64,000 nt of DNA from Maribacter antarcticus DSM 21422 (GCF_000621125.1 NZ_KK211214.1:747300-811299), one strand, 5' to 3'; positions 8,046 to 17,348 are shown, counted from the first letter of the stretch. Numbers and translations are program-made. Notes: generated by a model not told the origin, from the sequence alone.

Positions 8046-9869
8046 TTATTTATGTTTAATTCCCCGTAATCTTTTTAGTTCTTTGTAGCGACTATAGACT
8101 CCCAAAGCATTTAAGTAGCTAATAATCACGCCTCTTTTTCCATCTAAAAAGCCAAACCTAAAAACATAATGGTTAAGGAATTTATACCCGGTCCTAAATA
8201 CAAAATGGTAGAGATTTGGACTGTAATCCTTGGCCAGTTCCTCTTGGGCCTTCATCTGACCATACTTAATCATCTTGCCCTTATAATCTTCGTAGTCTTT
8301 GTAAGAATAATGTATCAGTTTATTTTTAAGAACATCTACCGGGCCATCCACAATCAAAGTTTCGTGCACAATTCGCTCTTTAGTGAACGCTACTTTACTT
8401 TTTCTAAAAAGCCTAAAGTTTTTGTCGCTTTGCCATCCGCTAAATCGCAGTATTTTTTGCCTAAACATAAAGGTTCTATAAAAATAATAGGCAACAGCTT
8501 TAGTATCACCGTTGATTGTATTAAGTATTTCATTTTTAAGTCGATCTGTGATGCGTTCATCTGCATCCATAAATAGAACCCAGTCGTTTGAAGCCAGGCT
8601 CATGGCATAGGATTTTTGATCAGTATAATTGACAAACGGCCTTTGAATTAAGGTGACATTTGGTCTCTTTTTTATGCGTTCTATAGTACCATCGGTACTA
8701 AAAGAATCTACAACGATAATCTCGTTTGCAAACTGAACATTGGTAAGTACTTCATCAATATGTATAATTTCGTTAAAAGTGATGAAAACCGCCGACACTT
8801 TATTATTAACGATTCCGTTCCAAGGAGCAGTGATGGGTCTGCCGAAAATTGTATCTATTTTAATTCTTCTGTCCAATGGAAGTACGCGTGCTTCTGGAAT
8901 CCCGTTTTTAATTGCATATTCTTCCGTGGCCTCAATCATTCGAAGTGCAGATTTACCATCTTGATAGGGATGGTACAATGCGTTTAGGGCTAAACGTTTT
9001 GCTTCAAATTGGTCTTCATTTAAATTTTTAAGTACACTTTTCGTTAGCTGACCCTTTTGGATGAGGTTATCCCAACGGATGTTTTGAGATATCGTTTTAA
9101 AACTGATTGCTGGTTTGTTCAGTAATAAGAATTCATAAATTACGGAAGAGGTATCGCTAATAAGAAGATCTGCTAAAAGCAGAAATTTTATAATGTTCTT
9201 TTCTTCAACGAACACGATGTTTTTATGCTTTTCGGCGAGGGACTTGTAGGTATTTATTAAAGCTAGGCTCATCAGGTCATGAAACTTCACTAGAATTAAA
9301 TAACTTGTTTCGTTAGCCAAGTGTTCAATATCCTCTAAAAGGGCCGTTGCAGAGGTTAGGCTAGGGGAGAAGGTTGGGGCGTATAATATAATTTTGTCCG
9401 TGTCATACTTCTTAAGAAGTCCTTCTTTTTCCAAATCGTAGACAGTTTTATTTAGCCCATAAACATCTAATTTTGGCCAGCCAGTTTGCACCACTTCAAA
9501 ATTACCGTGTTTTTCTTTTAATTCATTAAAACGATTTGTAAAGTACGGACCTTGGGTTAAATACAAATCAAAATAATATCGAATTCGAAAATGGCCTTTT
9601 TTTTCTCCGGCTAATCCATGAAAAATTTGAGTTTTAACTCCCCTTAAGTAATACGGCACCTCATTGCCCGGCACTAAAATCACATCGCTTTGGTAAAATT
9701 GTAAATCTAATATGCTTGATGTATGTGCCTCTTCTGGAAAGGGAAATCTTTGAATCAGTTTTTTAGAAACGAACCAAACATAATCGCTGCCCCGTTTAAT
9801 AAGTTCGTCACGAATGGGAGTCATGATTCCAAAAGCGTATGCATTCTGGCAAAAAAGAATAAATTTCAT
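8046..9869 (-). CDS. Fusion of CDP-glycerol-type glycerophosphotransferase and GT2 glycosyltransferase
   Basis: A 607-residue two-domain protein. Residues 1 to about 340 resemble the TagB/TagF glycerophosphotransferase family: FHGLAGEKKGHF, ILYAPTFSPS, LVKFHD and LLISDTSSVIYEFLLLNKP are at the expected places. Residues from about 355 are a GT-A glycosyltransferase family 2 domain of the WaaE/KdtX kind, with FITFNE, VDSFSTDGT and FMDADER carrying the DxD site. The two activities suggest that one polypeptide adds a sugar and a polyol-phosphate to the same acceptor. The GT2 half is a paralogue of the stand-alone protein encoded at 10827-11633. It overlaps the upstream nucleotidyltransferase gene by four bases. 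Confidence 0.85.
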   Translation of the reverse strand: MKFILFCQNAYAFGIMTPIRDELIKRGSDYVWFVSKKLIQRFPFPEEAHTSSILDLQFYQSDVILVPGNEVPYYLRGVKTQIFHGLAGEKKGHFRIRYYFDLYLTQGPYFTNRFNELKEKHGNFEVVQTGWPKLDVYGLNKTVYDLEKEGLLKKYDTDKIILYAPTFSPSLTSATALLEDIEHLANETSYLILVKFHDLMSLALINTYKSLAEKHKNIVFVEEKNIIKFLLLADLLISDTSSVIYEFLLLNKPAISFKTISQNIRWDNLIQKGQLTKSVLKNLNEDQFEAKRLALNALYHPYQDGKSALRMIEATEEYAIKNGIPEARVLPLDRRIKIDTIFGRPITAPWNGIVNNKVSAVFITFNEIIHIDEVLTNVQFANEIIVVDSFSTDGTIERIKKRPNVTLIQRPFVNYTDQKSYAMSLASNDWVLFMDADERITDRLKNEILNTINGDTKAVAYYFYRTFMFRQKILRFSGWQSDKNFRLFRKSKVAFTKERIVHETLIVDGPVDVLKNKLIHYSYKDYEDYKGKMIKYGQMKAQEELAKDYSPNLYHFVFRTGYKFLNHYVFRFGFLDGKRGVIISYLNALGVYSRYKELKRLRGIKHK

Positions 9870-10552
9870 TTTTGGAAAATAGTGTTTGCATTTTCCAGGT
9901 CCTCCCTAAAATCAACTTCTACGCAGTCAAACGCGGATATATCTATTGCCGAAATTTTAACTTCGTCATGCTCAATTGCCATTTCTAGGCCTCTCTCAAA
10001 GTAATCATTGTCGTCGCAAGTTTCTAAACGGTCAATAAAATACCCGATGTCTTTTTGTGCTATGAAATTTATACCCACTGCTTCTCCAAGACCCTTTTTA
10101 ACGCTCTTTGAAAGTTGGTCTATATGCCCATCTTTTAAAGTATACTTAACTTCTTCTTCCGCTACTTTACTTGTGTTTACTGCAACAAAAGAATTTTCCG
10201 AAGAGATATGAGGCTTTAAAATGGAAAGGAGTTTGCCGTCAAATACCACATCACCATTTAACCACAAAACAGAATCGTTTCTGTTCTTTTTTAAGGCTTT
10301 AAGTAAGCTTTTAGAGGTGTTGGTACAATCAAAGTAAGGATTATAGATATATATAAGTTGGGGAAACCGTTCCATGATAAGGTCCTTTTTAAACCCTACT
10401 ACTACATTGATATCGTCGATATTAAAGTTGTTTTCAAGATTGGATATCTGCATACCCATTATGGTTTTTCCGTTATCTAATGGAGTAAGCGGTTTGGGAA
10501 AGGGGTTTCCTAAGCGGGAACCAATACCTGCGGCAAGAATAACAATTTTCAC
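9866..10552 (-). CDS. LicC-like NTP transferase
   Basis: A 228-residue nucleotidyltransferase of the sugar-nucleotide/phosphocholine cytidylyltransferase type. The pyrophosphorylase signature is at the start (ILAAGIGSRLGNPFPKPLTP) and a metal-binding LWLNGDVVFDG lies near residue 95. NPYFDCTNTSKSLLKA resembles the LicC substrate loop. It most likely activates an alcohol phosphate as a CDP derivative for the LicD or TagF-like enzymes encoded directly downstream. It is the first gene of the 7451-10552 operon and shares a four-base overlap with the next gene. Substrate is inferred from neighbours. Confidence 0.8.
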   Translation of the reverse strand: MKIVILAAGIGSRLGNPFPKPLTPLDNGKTIMGMQISNLENNFNIDDINVVVGFKKDLIMERFPQLIYIYNPYFDCTNTSKSLLKALKKNRNDSVLWLNGDVVFDGKLLSILKPHISSENSFVAVNTSKVAEEEVKYTLKDGHIDQLSKSVKKGLGEAVGINFIAQKDIGYFIDRLETCDDNDYFERGLEMAIEHDEVKISAIDISAFDCVEVDFREDLENANTIFQK

Positions 10553-10826
10553 GTTTTAATGTTTTAAAGAGGTAACCGATGATAAACTTAAATTTTAGAC
10601 CAGTGCTAGTTTTTCTATCTAATATCTGATTTACATCAATAGTGTAAATTAAAAATATATAAACAAACACCTATAGCTTAATGCTTCAAATGTAAAATTA
10701 ATTTAAGGATAACTAAAATTAAAGAGCTATTAGCCTAGTTTTTATAGCATTCCTGTTTGCAGGTGGTACATGCTTACAGGCTTCGTAGAGGATGCTTTAC
10801 TATGGTGTGGCGGCTATTTTACTTGC

Positions 10827-11633
10827 TTAACTGCTGTGTTGAGAAACCGTTTTTAAGCTTGGTACTTTTTGTTCCTGTTCTAATTTTCTGAGTTCTTGGT
10901 ATCTTTCCCAGTCCCCTAGTGCGTTAAGATAGCATATGGTTACTCCTTTCATGCCATCCAAAACTCCAAAACGGAAGAAATAATTATAAACAAACGTAAA
11001 GGTTGGTTTTCCGAGTAAGCGTAGAAGATTAAAACGTTTTCCTTTTTGTGATGCTTCTTTTGCCTTCATTCTACCATATACGAGCATTTTATGCTTGTAG
11101 TTAGCAAAATCGCGATAGCAATAATGGGTAAGCTTTTCTTTTAAAATAGCTGAACTTCCTTGTATTTCTAAAGTTTCATGTACAATGCGTTTATCAGAAA
11201 ACTGTACTTTACTTTTCCTGAACAGCCTATAGTTCTTGTCTGTTTGCCATCCACTATAGCGCAGGTGTCTTTGTTGAAACATGAATTTTCTTCTAAACCA
11301 ATACGCTACATGTTCTTCGTTGCTATTAATGGTAACTTTTATTTCTTCTTGTAAATCGGGTGTTACCACTTCATCAGCATCTACAAAAAGCACCCAATCA
11401 TTGGTTGCTTGTGCTAGTGTAAAAGCCTTTTGGGTTGTATAGTTTTTAAACGGATGTTGAATAACCCTCACGCTGGGGTGTGCACTAAGAAATTCATACG
11501 TACCATCAGTACTGTAGGAGTCTACGACAATGATTTCATCTGCAAAATCAATTGATTTGAGGCATTTTTCTATGTATCCAATCTCGTTATACGTGATTAC
11601 AAGTGCTGATATTTTTTTATGCTGAGGCTCCAT
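10827..11633 (-). CDS. Glycosyltransferase family 2, WaaE/KdtX-like
   Basis: A 268-residue GT2 enzyme with ALVITYNEIGYIEKCLKS, VDSYSTDGTYEFL and LFVDADEVVTPDL (DxD). It lacks a signal peptide and clear membrane helices. It aligns over its length with the C-terminal half of the fusion protein at 8046-9869, including shared GWQTDKNYRLFRKSKVQF-like and FRFGVLDGMKG-like segments, so the two arose by duplication. WaaE/KdtX-type enzymes add sugars to the LPS core, which suggests action on lipopolysaccharide or a related surface glycan. A 274-base spacer without recognisable gene separates it from the next operon. Confidence 0.85.
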   Translation of the reverse strand: MEPQHKKISALVITYNEIGYIEKCLKSIDFADEIIVVDSYSTDGTYEFLSAHPSVRVIQHPFKNYTTQKAFTLAQATNDWVLFVDADEVVTPDLQEEIKVTINSNEEHVAYWFRRKFMFQQRHLRYSGWQTDKNYRLFRKSKVQFSDKRIVHETLEIQGSSAILKEKLTHYCYRDFANYKHKMLVYGRMKAKEASQKGKRFNLLRLLGKPTFTFVYNYFFRFGVLDGMKGVTICYLNALGDWERYQELRKLEQEQKVPSLKTVSQHSS

Positions 11634-11729
11634 AACTAATGTGAGTAGTTAACTTATTAAGGAGTGTTCTGGGTATAGAACTGAAAAAAAAGCAAAAAAT
11701 TATATTTTTACCTGTCTTTTCCTACAAAA

Positions 11730-12545
11730 TTACACAGCTACGTTATGTTCTCTTAGCGCATCGTTAAGTGACGTCTTTTTATTGGTGCTTTCCTTTCTTG
11801 TTCCGATGATCAGAGCGCAAGGAACCTGAAACGCTCCAGCCGGAAACTTTTTGGTGTAACTCCCTGGTATAACAACTGAACGCGCAGGAACCCTACCTTT
11901 TAGTTCTACTGGGGAAGCCCCAGTAACATCGATAATTTTAGTAGATGCCGTTAAAACGACGTTGGCACCTAACACAGCTTCCGTTTCTACGTGAACGCCT
12001 TCGACTACAATACATCGAGAACCAATAAAGGCATTATCCTCTATAATTACGGGTGAGGCCTGTAGTGGTTCCAATACTCCGCCTATGCCCACACCACCGC
12101 TAATATGCACATTTTTACCTATTTGAGCGCAACTTCCCACAGTAGCCCAAGTATCTATCATAGTGCCTTCATCTATATATGCACCTATGTTCACATAGCT
12201 AGGCATTAAGATTGTTCCTGGAGAAATATAGGCACCATGCCTGGCAACTGCATTTGGTACTACGCGTATGCCCTTTTCCTTATAGCCTCTTTTTAATGGC
12301 ATTTTATCATGATATTCAAAAATACCGGCTTCAAGAGTTTCCATTTTTTGAATTGGAAAATAGAGTACTACAGCTTTTTTTACCCATTCGTTTATTTGCC
12401 ATCCAGATGCAGTAGGTTCGGCACAACGGAGTTTGCCAAGGTCAATAAGATTTATAACGGCTCGTATTGTTTCTTGTGTTTTAACGTCTGATAAAAGCGC
12501 CCTGTTTTCCCAAGCTTGCTCTATACTATTTCTTAAATCTGTCAT
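11730..12545 (-). CDS. dapD: Tetrahydrodipicolinate N-succinyltransferase
   Basis: A 271-residue left-handed beta-helix acyltransferase of lysine and diaminopimelate synthesis, which succinylates tetrahydrodipicolinate. Hexapeptide repeats run from about residue 95 to 210, and the characteristic segments RVVPNAVARHGAYI, IDEGTMIDTWATVGSCAQIG and HISGGVGIGGVLEPLQA are present. Length is as expected for DapD. It is transcribed alone and divergently from ruvX; a perfect -7 box lies 19 bases upstream of its ATG. Confidence 0.95.
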   Translation of the reverse strand: MTDLRNSIEQAWENRALLSDVKTQETIRAVINLIDLGKLRCAEPTASGWQINEWVKKAVVLYFPIQKMETLEAGIFEYHDKMPLKRGYKEKGIRVVPNAVARHGAYISPGTILMPSYVNIGAYIDEGTMIDTWATVGSCAQIGKNVHISGGVGIGGVLEPLQASPVIIEDNAFIGSRCIVVEGVHVETEAVLGANVVLTASTKIIDVTGASPVELKGRVPARSVVIPGSYTKKFPAGAFQVPCALIIGTRKESTNKKTSLNDALREHNVAV

Positions 12546-12563
12546 TTTACCCTAAAATTTTCT

Positions 12564-12571
12564 CAAATATA
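12564..12571 (-). promoter_or_regulatory. -7 promoter box for dapD
   Basis: Minus-strand TATATTTG matches TAnnTTTG exactly, 18 bases before the dapD start codon. It faces away from the ruvX box at 12626-12633, making a compact divergent promoter pair. Confidence 0.5.
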
Positions 12572-12625
12572 GGTCGAACCAAAGTAATTCACTATTTGTA
12601 AATTCACATATCACAAATTATCCGT

Positions 12626-12633
12626 TACTTTTG
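12626..12633 (+). promoter_or_regulatory. -7 promoter box for ruvX
   Basis: TACTTTTG matches the consensus exactly and ends 13 bases before the TTG start codon of ruvX. A possible TTTG lies upstream at 12595-12598, but the spacing of 27 bases is longer than usual. Confidence 0.5.
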
Positions 12634-12646
12634 ACAAAAATTAATT

Positions 12647-13057
12647 TTGGGAAGAATTTTAGCGTTGGATTACGGTGAGAAACGAACTGGAATAGCAGTG
12701 ACGGACGAGTTGCGTCTTATAGCTTCCGGTCTCACCACAGTACCTACCAAGGAGCTTATGCTTTTTTTGAAAGACTACGTTATTGCCGAGAATGTTGATA
12801 TTTTTGTCGTAGGCGAACCCAAACAAATGAACAATACGCCTTCCGAGTCCGAACAATATATAAAACCTTTTTTGGCAGAGCTCGCGAAGCATTTTACTGG
12901 TATTTCTATTGAAAGACAGGATGAGCGTTTTACCTCTAAAATGGCTTTCCAAAGTATGTTGGATAGTGGCTTAAAGAAGAAGCAACGAAGAAATAAGGCC
13001 TTGGTAGATGAGATTAGTGCAACATTGATATTGCAGTCATATTTAGAAAGAAAATAG
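12647..13057 (+). CDS. ruvX: Putative pre-16S rRNA nuclease / Holliday junction resolvase, YqgF family
   Basis: A 136-residue RNase H-fold protein of the YqgF/RuvX family, involved in 16S rRNA 5'-end maturation and proposed to resolve Holliday junctions. It has the family's N-terminal RILALDYGEKRTGIAVTD with the first catalytic Asp, VVGEPKQMNNTPSE, and RQDERFTS with the conserved Glu. The start codon is TTG, chosen because it gives the canonical N-terminus and lies just downstream of a perfect -7 box; no ATG is available upstream in frame. It heads a probable run with the DUF1919 gene (1-base gap) and def (2-base gap). Confidence 0.92.
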   Translation: MGRILALDYGEKRTGIAVTDELRLIASGLTTVPTKELMLFLKDYVIAENVDIFVVGEPKQMNNTPSESEQYIKPFLAELAKHFTGISIERQDERFTSKMAFQSMLDSGLKKKQRRNKALVDEISATLILQSYLERK

Positions 13058-13058
13058 T

Positions 13059-13748
13059 ATGGACGTACTAGTTGAGTTTGAAATATTGTTCAAAAGAAAA
13101 ATACGGCAGTATTGTAAATCTTTTTTTGCGACTAGGAATATTAAAAGACTCACCAATACTGATTTTGTTATTGTTAGCAGGAACTGCTGGGGTGGACAGG
13201 TATATCAACATTTACAACAGCCATACAATACACCCTTTGTAGGATTGTTTTTGTTTGGTCCTTGTTACATGAAATTGCTAGCTAATTTTGATGACTATAT
13301 GAAATTGGATTTGGATTTTATAATGGTGTCCAAATACCCGGAGTCCAAGAACAATTATCCAATTGGTCTTTTAAATGATGTAGAAATCCATTTTCAACAT
13401 TATGAAACAGAAGTGGAGGCTCGGGAAAAATGGAACCGTAGAAAAGCGAGAATGCTAGAAAATACGGATAAGGATAGCTATTTTTTTATGGTTTGTGACC
13501 GTAGGCGCATCAATACCGAGGATTTAACAAGTTTTCATGAACTTCCTTTTAAAAATATGGTTTCCTTTGCATTTTGTGATTTACCAGAAGGAACTGTTGG
13601 AAATCATATAAAATTTTTCACTAGTAAACGAAACATAACGAACAAGATACCCAACGGAAAAAAGAGATTTAAACTTACTTTTTTATATTTTGATGTAGTC
13701 CACTGGTTAAATAGTGGCGCGATTTTAAGAACACGATTTAAACAATAA
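13059..13748 (+). CDS. DUF1919 family protein
   Basis: A 229-residue protein of the DUF1919 family. Recognisable segments are FVIVSRNCWGGQVYQHL near residue 38, PFVGLFLFG, and FDVVHWLNSG at the C-terminus. Members often lie in exopolysaccharide or capsule loci, and a glycan-related role is suspected but not shown. No signal peptide is present. It is one base from ruvX and two bases from def, so it is co-transcribed with housekeeping genes here, although the nearby surface-polymer locus would be a more natural partner. Confidence 0.8.
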   Translation: MDVLVEFEILFKRKIRQYCKSFFATRNIKRLTNTDFVIVSRNCWGGQVYQHLQQPYNTPFVGLFLFGPCYMKLLANFDDYMKLDLDFIMVSKYPESKNNYPIGLLNDVEIHFQHYETEVEAREKWNRRKARMLENTDKDSYFFMVCDRRRINTEDLTSFHELPFKNMVSFAFCDLPEGTVGNHIKFFTSKRNITNKIPNGKKRFKLTFLYFDVVHWLNSGAILRTRFKQ

Positions 13749-13750
13749 CA

Positions 13751-14341
13751 ATGATTTTACCGATTATAGCCTACGGTGATACCGTTTTGAGGAAAGTAGG
13801 AGACGACATAGACAAGGAATACCCAAAACTCAAGGAGTTGGTTGCTAATATGTGGGAGACGATGTATAATGCAAGTGGCGTAGGATTAGCTGCCCCACAA
13901 ATAGGATTGCCAATACGTTTATTTTTGGTGGATACCTCACCGTTTGCAGATGACGAAGACCTTACCGAGGAGGAACAAAAACAATTGGAAGGCTTTAAAC
14001 AAGTTTTTATAAATGCCTATATAGAAGAGGAAACGGGAGAGGAATGGGCGTTTAATGAAGGATGCTTAAGTATACCTGATGTCCGCGAAGATGTGAGCAG
14101 AAAGGATACGATAAAAATGACCTATTTTGATGAGAATTTTAAAAAGCAAGAACAAACCTTTGACGGGCTTCTAGCGCGTGTCATACAGCATGAATATGAT
14201 CATATAGAAGGAGTACTGTTTACAGACAAACTGTCTTCTTTGAAAAAAAGACTGATAAAGGGAAGATTGGCTAATATATCCAAGGGGAAAATAAATGTGG
14301 ATTATCGAATGCGATTCCCAAATAGGAAAAAAGGTCGTTAA
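13751..14341 (+). CDS. def: Peptide deformylase
   Basis: A 196-residue metalloenzyme that removes the formyl group from nascent N-terminal methionine. All three PDF motifs are intact: GVGLAAPQIG, EGCLSIP with the metal-binding Cys, and QHEYDHIEG carrying the HExxH equivalent. It is in an operon with ruvX and the DUF1919 gene. Length and motifs are normal for Bacteroidetes. Confidence 0.96.
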   Translation: MILPIIAYGDTVLRKVGDDIDKEYPKLKELVANMWETMYNASGVGLAAPQIGLPIRLFLVDTSPFADDEDLTEEEQKQLEGFKQVFINAYIEEETGEEWAFNEGCLSIPDVREDVSRKDTIKMTYFDENFKKQEQTFDGLLARVIQHEYDHIEGVLFTDKLSSLKKRLIKGRLANISKGKINVDYRMRFPNRKKGR

Positions 14342-14401
14342 TTTCTGCTCGTATCTAGTTTAAAAATATAATATTTGCCCTTTTAAATTTAAAAAAAGCC
14401 T

Positions 14402-14824
14402 ATGGGGTTAGAGAAAATACTATCGGTTGCTGGAAAACCAGGATTGTACGAATTAATTACACAAACCAGATCTGGATTTGTTGCAGCGTCTTTGATAGAC
14501 GGGAAAAAAATTAGCGTTGGGCTAAAAAGTAACGTTAGCGTGCTTTCTGAAATAGCGGTTTATACTTTGGATGAAGAGCTTCCTTTGCGAGCGGTGTTCT
14601 TAAAGATGCAGGTAAAGGAAAAGAGTGGTAAAACTTCTATAAGCCATAAAGAGGATAAGATTAAATTGGAGGAGTACTTTTTTGAGGTACTTCCCAATTA
14701 CGATGAGGATAGGGTATATGCTAGTGATATTAAGAAAATTATAAGCTGGTATAATATACTGGTCGATAAAGGTATCGCAGATTTTTCCGAAAATGAAGAA
14801 GACCTTTCTTCAGAGGAAGAATAA
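14402..14824 (+). CDS. DUF5606 domain protein
   Basis: A 140-residue cytoplasmic protein widespread in Bacteroidetes. The N-terminal half begins MGLEKILSVAGKPGLYELIT and continues with a small beta-rich segment (SLIDGKKISVGLKSNVSVL) typical of the DUF5606 domain. The C-terminus is acidic and ends in SENEEDLSSEEE. Its function is unknown. It lies 60 bases after def and may be in the same transcription unit, which ends at the hairpin at 14843-14878. Confidence 0.8.
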   Translation: MGLEKILSVAGKPGLYELITQTRSGFVAASLIDGKKISVGLKSNVSVLSEIAVYTLDEELPLRAVFLKMQVKEKSGKTSISHKEDKIKLEEYFFEVLPNYDEDRVYASDIKKIISWYNILVDKGIADFSENEEDLSSEEE

Positions 14825-14842
14825 CAAAAAATATGTTGTGTA

Positions 14843-14878
14843 AAAAAGCCTCGATAGTAACTACTGTCGAGGCTTTTT
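14843..14878. terminator. Bidirectional rho-independent terminator
   Basis: The arms AAAAAGCCTCGATAGT and ACTGTCGAGGCTTTTT pair over 16 positions with one G-T position and a four-base loop. A-tract on one side and T-tract on the other allow it to serve both the DUF5606 gene and the convergent hexosaminidase gene. Confidence 0.9.
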
Positions 14879-14894
14879 CATAAATTGTCTATCC

Positions 14895-16520
14895 TCAATC
14901 TTTCTCAATCGTTTCGTAGCTGTATTTACTTTTCTTCCAATCTATTAATGGCGACGGGTAGTATTTTACGTCCATTCGTTCCAAAAACGGAGCCTGGTTT
15001 GCTAAACGAATCTTATAATTCTCCCAATCCCTGTTTTCTGGAGAACTCCAACTTAGTTCGGAATACCCTATCACTCTAGGAAAGGCTAGATATTCTAGTT
15101 CATCGATATTGCTTATAGTTTCTGACCATAAAGGAGCTTCGATACCCAATATGTTTTCCTTTGGAATACCGCCATAACCTTCCGGTGTCCAAATGTATGC
15201 AGTATCAACAGGTAGGTAGGCTGCCCAATGCAGTCCATATTCCGATAGGGTATCGTACTGCATGTCTAAATACGCTTTTTTAGCAGGTGATACAATGACT
15301 TGCATGCCTTTTTCAATAGCTTTTTTAGCATTCTCCTCACTGCTCCACCATTGGGATATGGAGGTTGAATCTATGTCAGCGATGGCAACTTCGTCCCAAC
15401 CTATCATGCGCTTTCCGTGTTTTTGTACTATTTTTTCTACTTTGTTTACAAAGTAGACATAATCTTTCTTTTCGGTTACATGGCTTTCATCGCCACCTAT
15501 ATGAAAATAGGGGCCAGGGGTAATTTCTGATATTTCTCGTACCACATCATTTACAAAAGCATATACCGTATCTTTTCTAGTGTCAAATGTGCTAAAACCA
15601 ACCTGTGTTCCTTCATATAATGTAAGCGTTTTTCCATTTCCGTTTAAAAAAGGATAAGCAACTGATGCCGCATTGGTATGTCCAGGCATATCTATTTCTG
15701 GTACTACCGTCATAAAACGTTCTGCTGCATAGCGAACAATTTCTTTATAATCTTCTTGGGTATAAAAACCACCAGCTTCACCACCTACCTCGGTACTACC
15801 GCCGATACTTGTCAGTTTTGGCCATGATTTAATTTCTATTCTCCATCCTTGGTCGTCTGATAAATGAAGGTGCAGAACATTTATCTTGTAATAGGATAGA
15901 ATATCAATATATTTTTTAACATCTTCCACGGCAAAGAAATGGCGGGCAACGTCCAACATGGAGCCTCTATACGCAAAACTGGGATTATCTATAATTTTAC
16001 CTGTAGGGATGGGCCAAATTTTTTGCAGCGCCAAGGTGTCGTTACTGCTATCGGGTACCAGTTGCCTTAGGGTCTGTATGCCTCTAAAAGCGCCTTCAGC
16101 CGTATTTGAATTTATAATAATAGAATCTTGGTTGATGTACAATTGATAGGCTTCTGGTGCGTTCAGCTCCGTGCTGTCTGACTGGTTAATATAGATTACG
16201 CGCGCTACTGTTTTCAGAGATTCATCGTTTATAGGGACTTGAAGATTTATTTTTTTTGATAGCTTATCCGCTAAAAACTCAGCCACTTCTTGGAATCCGG
16301 TGGCCCCTTTAGCTGTGTAGATAGCTGTAAACTCATCTAGGGCAAAGGCAGAGTTGGTAGGAATTACTTTTAAAGGTTTTGGAATAAGGTTTTCTGCAGA
16401 AAGGTCTGTAACCGGCATTGGAATTCTTTTCTTAGGTTCTTTTGTGCAGGCAAAAAATACGCATACCAACGAGAGCAAAAAGAGTGCTCTAACTAGGGTG
16501 TTTTTAATCATTGTTCTCAT
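14895..16520 (-). CDS. Beta-N-acetylhexosaminidase lipoprotein, GH20
   Basis: A 541-residue glycoside hydrolase family 20 enzyme that removes terminal GlcNAc or GalNAc, probably from chitin oligosaccharides or peptidoglycan-like glycans. A lipoprotein signal ends in the lipobox VFFAC near residue 25, so it should be membrane anchored. A GH20b N-terminal domain contains GAFRGIQTLRQLV; the catalytic barrel shows RGSMLDVARHFF, DDQGWRIEI and the catalytic pair in HIGGDE. Its ATG follows directly on the stop codon of the SGNH hydrolase gene, so the two are co-translated. Confidence 0.93.
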   Translation of the reverse strand: MRTMIKNTLVRALFLLSLVCVFFACTKEPKKRIPMPVTDLSAENLIPKPLKVIPTNSAFALDEFTAIYTAKGATGFQEVAEFLADKLSKKINLQVPINDESLKTVARVIYINQSDSTELNAPEAYQLYINQDSIIINSNTAEGAFRGIQTLRQLVPDSSNDTLALQKIWPIPTGKIIDNPSFAYRGSMLDVARHFFAVEDVKKYIDILSYYKINVLHLHLSDDQGWRIEIKSWPKLTSIGGSTEVGGEAGGFYTQEDYKEIVRYAAERFMTVVPEIDMPGHTNAASVAYPFLNGNGKTLTLYEGTQVGFSTFDTRKDTVYAFVNDVVREISEITPGPYFHIGGDESHVTEKKDYVYFVNKVEKIVQKHGKRMIGWDEVAIADIDSTSISQWWSSEENAKKAIEKGMQVIVSPAKKAYLDMQYDTLSEYGLHWAAYLPVDTAYIWTPEGYGGIPKENILGIEAPLWSETISNIDELEYLAFPRVIGYSELSWSSPENRDWENYKIRLANQAPFLERMDVKYYPSPLIDWKKSKYSYETIEKD

Positions 16521-17174
16521 TTATGGGTTAGTAACTAAATCTTTCATGACCTCATACCAGAGGTCATATCCTTTCTGGTTCATATGTAGGCCGTCTTCTA
16601 TGAAAATATCTTTTTTTAGTTTTCTGCCATTCAGCATTGGCGACCAAACATCGGCATAGGATAAAAGAGGATTCTCATCACTCATTTTTCTAAATTTCCG
16701 ATTTAATCTTTTATATTTCCCTCGTAGTTTCCATCTGCTTATACTAGGTTTAGCAGCTATTAAAATAATTTTGACCGAGGCATTTGTACTATGAATCTTT
16801 TGAATGATTTTATGCGTTGTTGCTATAATTTCTTTAGGCCTTTTTTTTGCTGATATATCATTATCGCCTTCATATATGAATACTTTTTTTGGACGATAGC
16901 TTAGAACTAGTGGGTCTAAGTGGTATAATAAATCTGATGCTTGGGAACCTCCAAAACCAGTATTCAAAATTTGATGGTCAGGAAATAATTGTTTTAACGT
17001 AGTCCACATACGTACGCTAGAGCTTCCGGTGAAAACAATACTTTCTTTACTACTGTCCCAAACGGAATCATACTTTTTAGAAATGGAACGTACCTCGTCA
17101 GAAAATGGTGCAGATTCTTGACCGTAGGTGAAAACTGCCAATAAAAACGAAATGAAAAGACTACTATTTCTCAT
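16521..17174 (-). CDS. Secreted SGNH/GDSL-family hydrolase
   Basis: A 217-residue secreted esterase or acetylhydrolase. A signal peptide (MRNSSLFISFLLAVFTYGQ) is followed by the blocks of the SGNH family: FTGSSSVRMW with the nucleophile Ser, NTGFGGSQASDLL (Gly), YEGDNDIS (Asn), and the C-terminal Asp/His block in DGLHMNQKGY. Together with the adjacent GH20 enzyme it probably acts on acetylated glycans outside the cytoplasm, removing acyl groups while the GH20 removes hexosamine. Substrate is an inference from the operon. Confidence 0.88.
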   Translation of the reverse strand: MRNSSLFISFLLAVFTYGQESAPFSDEVRSISKKYDSVWDSSKESIVFTGSSSVRMWTTLKQLFPDHQILNTGFGGSQASDLLYHLDPLVLSYRPKKVFIYEGDNDISAKKRPKEIIATTHKIIQKIHSTNASVKIILIAAKPSISRWKLRGKYKRLNRKFRKMSDENPLLSYADVWSPMLNGRKLKKDIFIEDGLHMNQKGYDLWYEVMKDLVTNP

Positions 17175-17348
17175 GTATCTAAAATGCTTAGGTGTAAATT
17201 AATACTGATTCGAACTCTTCTCAAACGATTTTCGACCTAGGTACCGTTTAAACTTATAAAGGGAGTTGGATGACTGCTTATTTTGCGTACGACAACTAGT
17301 TTTTTTGTCCATTTAAATTCTATTTTCATCAGTATGGCCTACTTTAAT

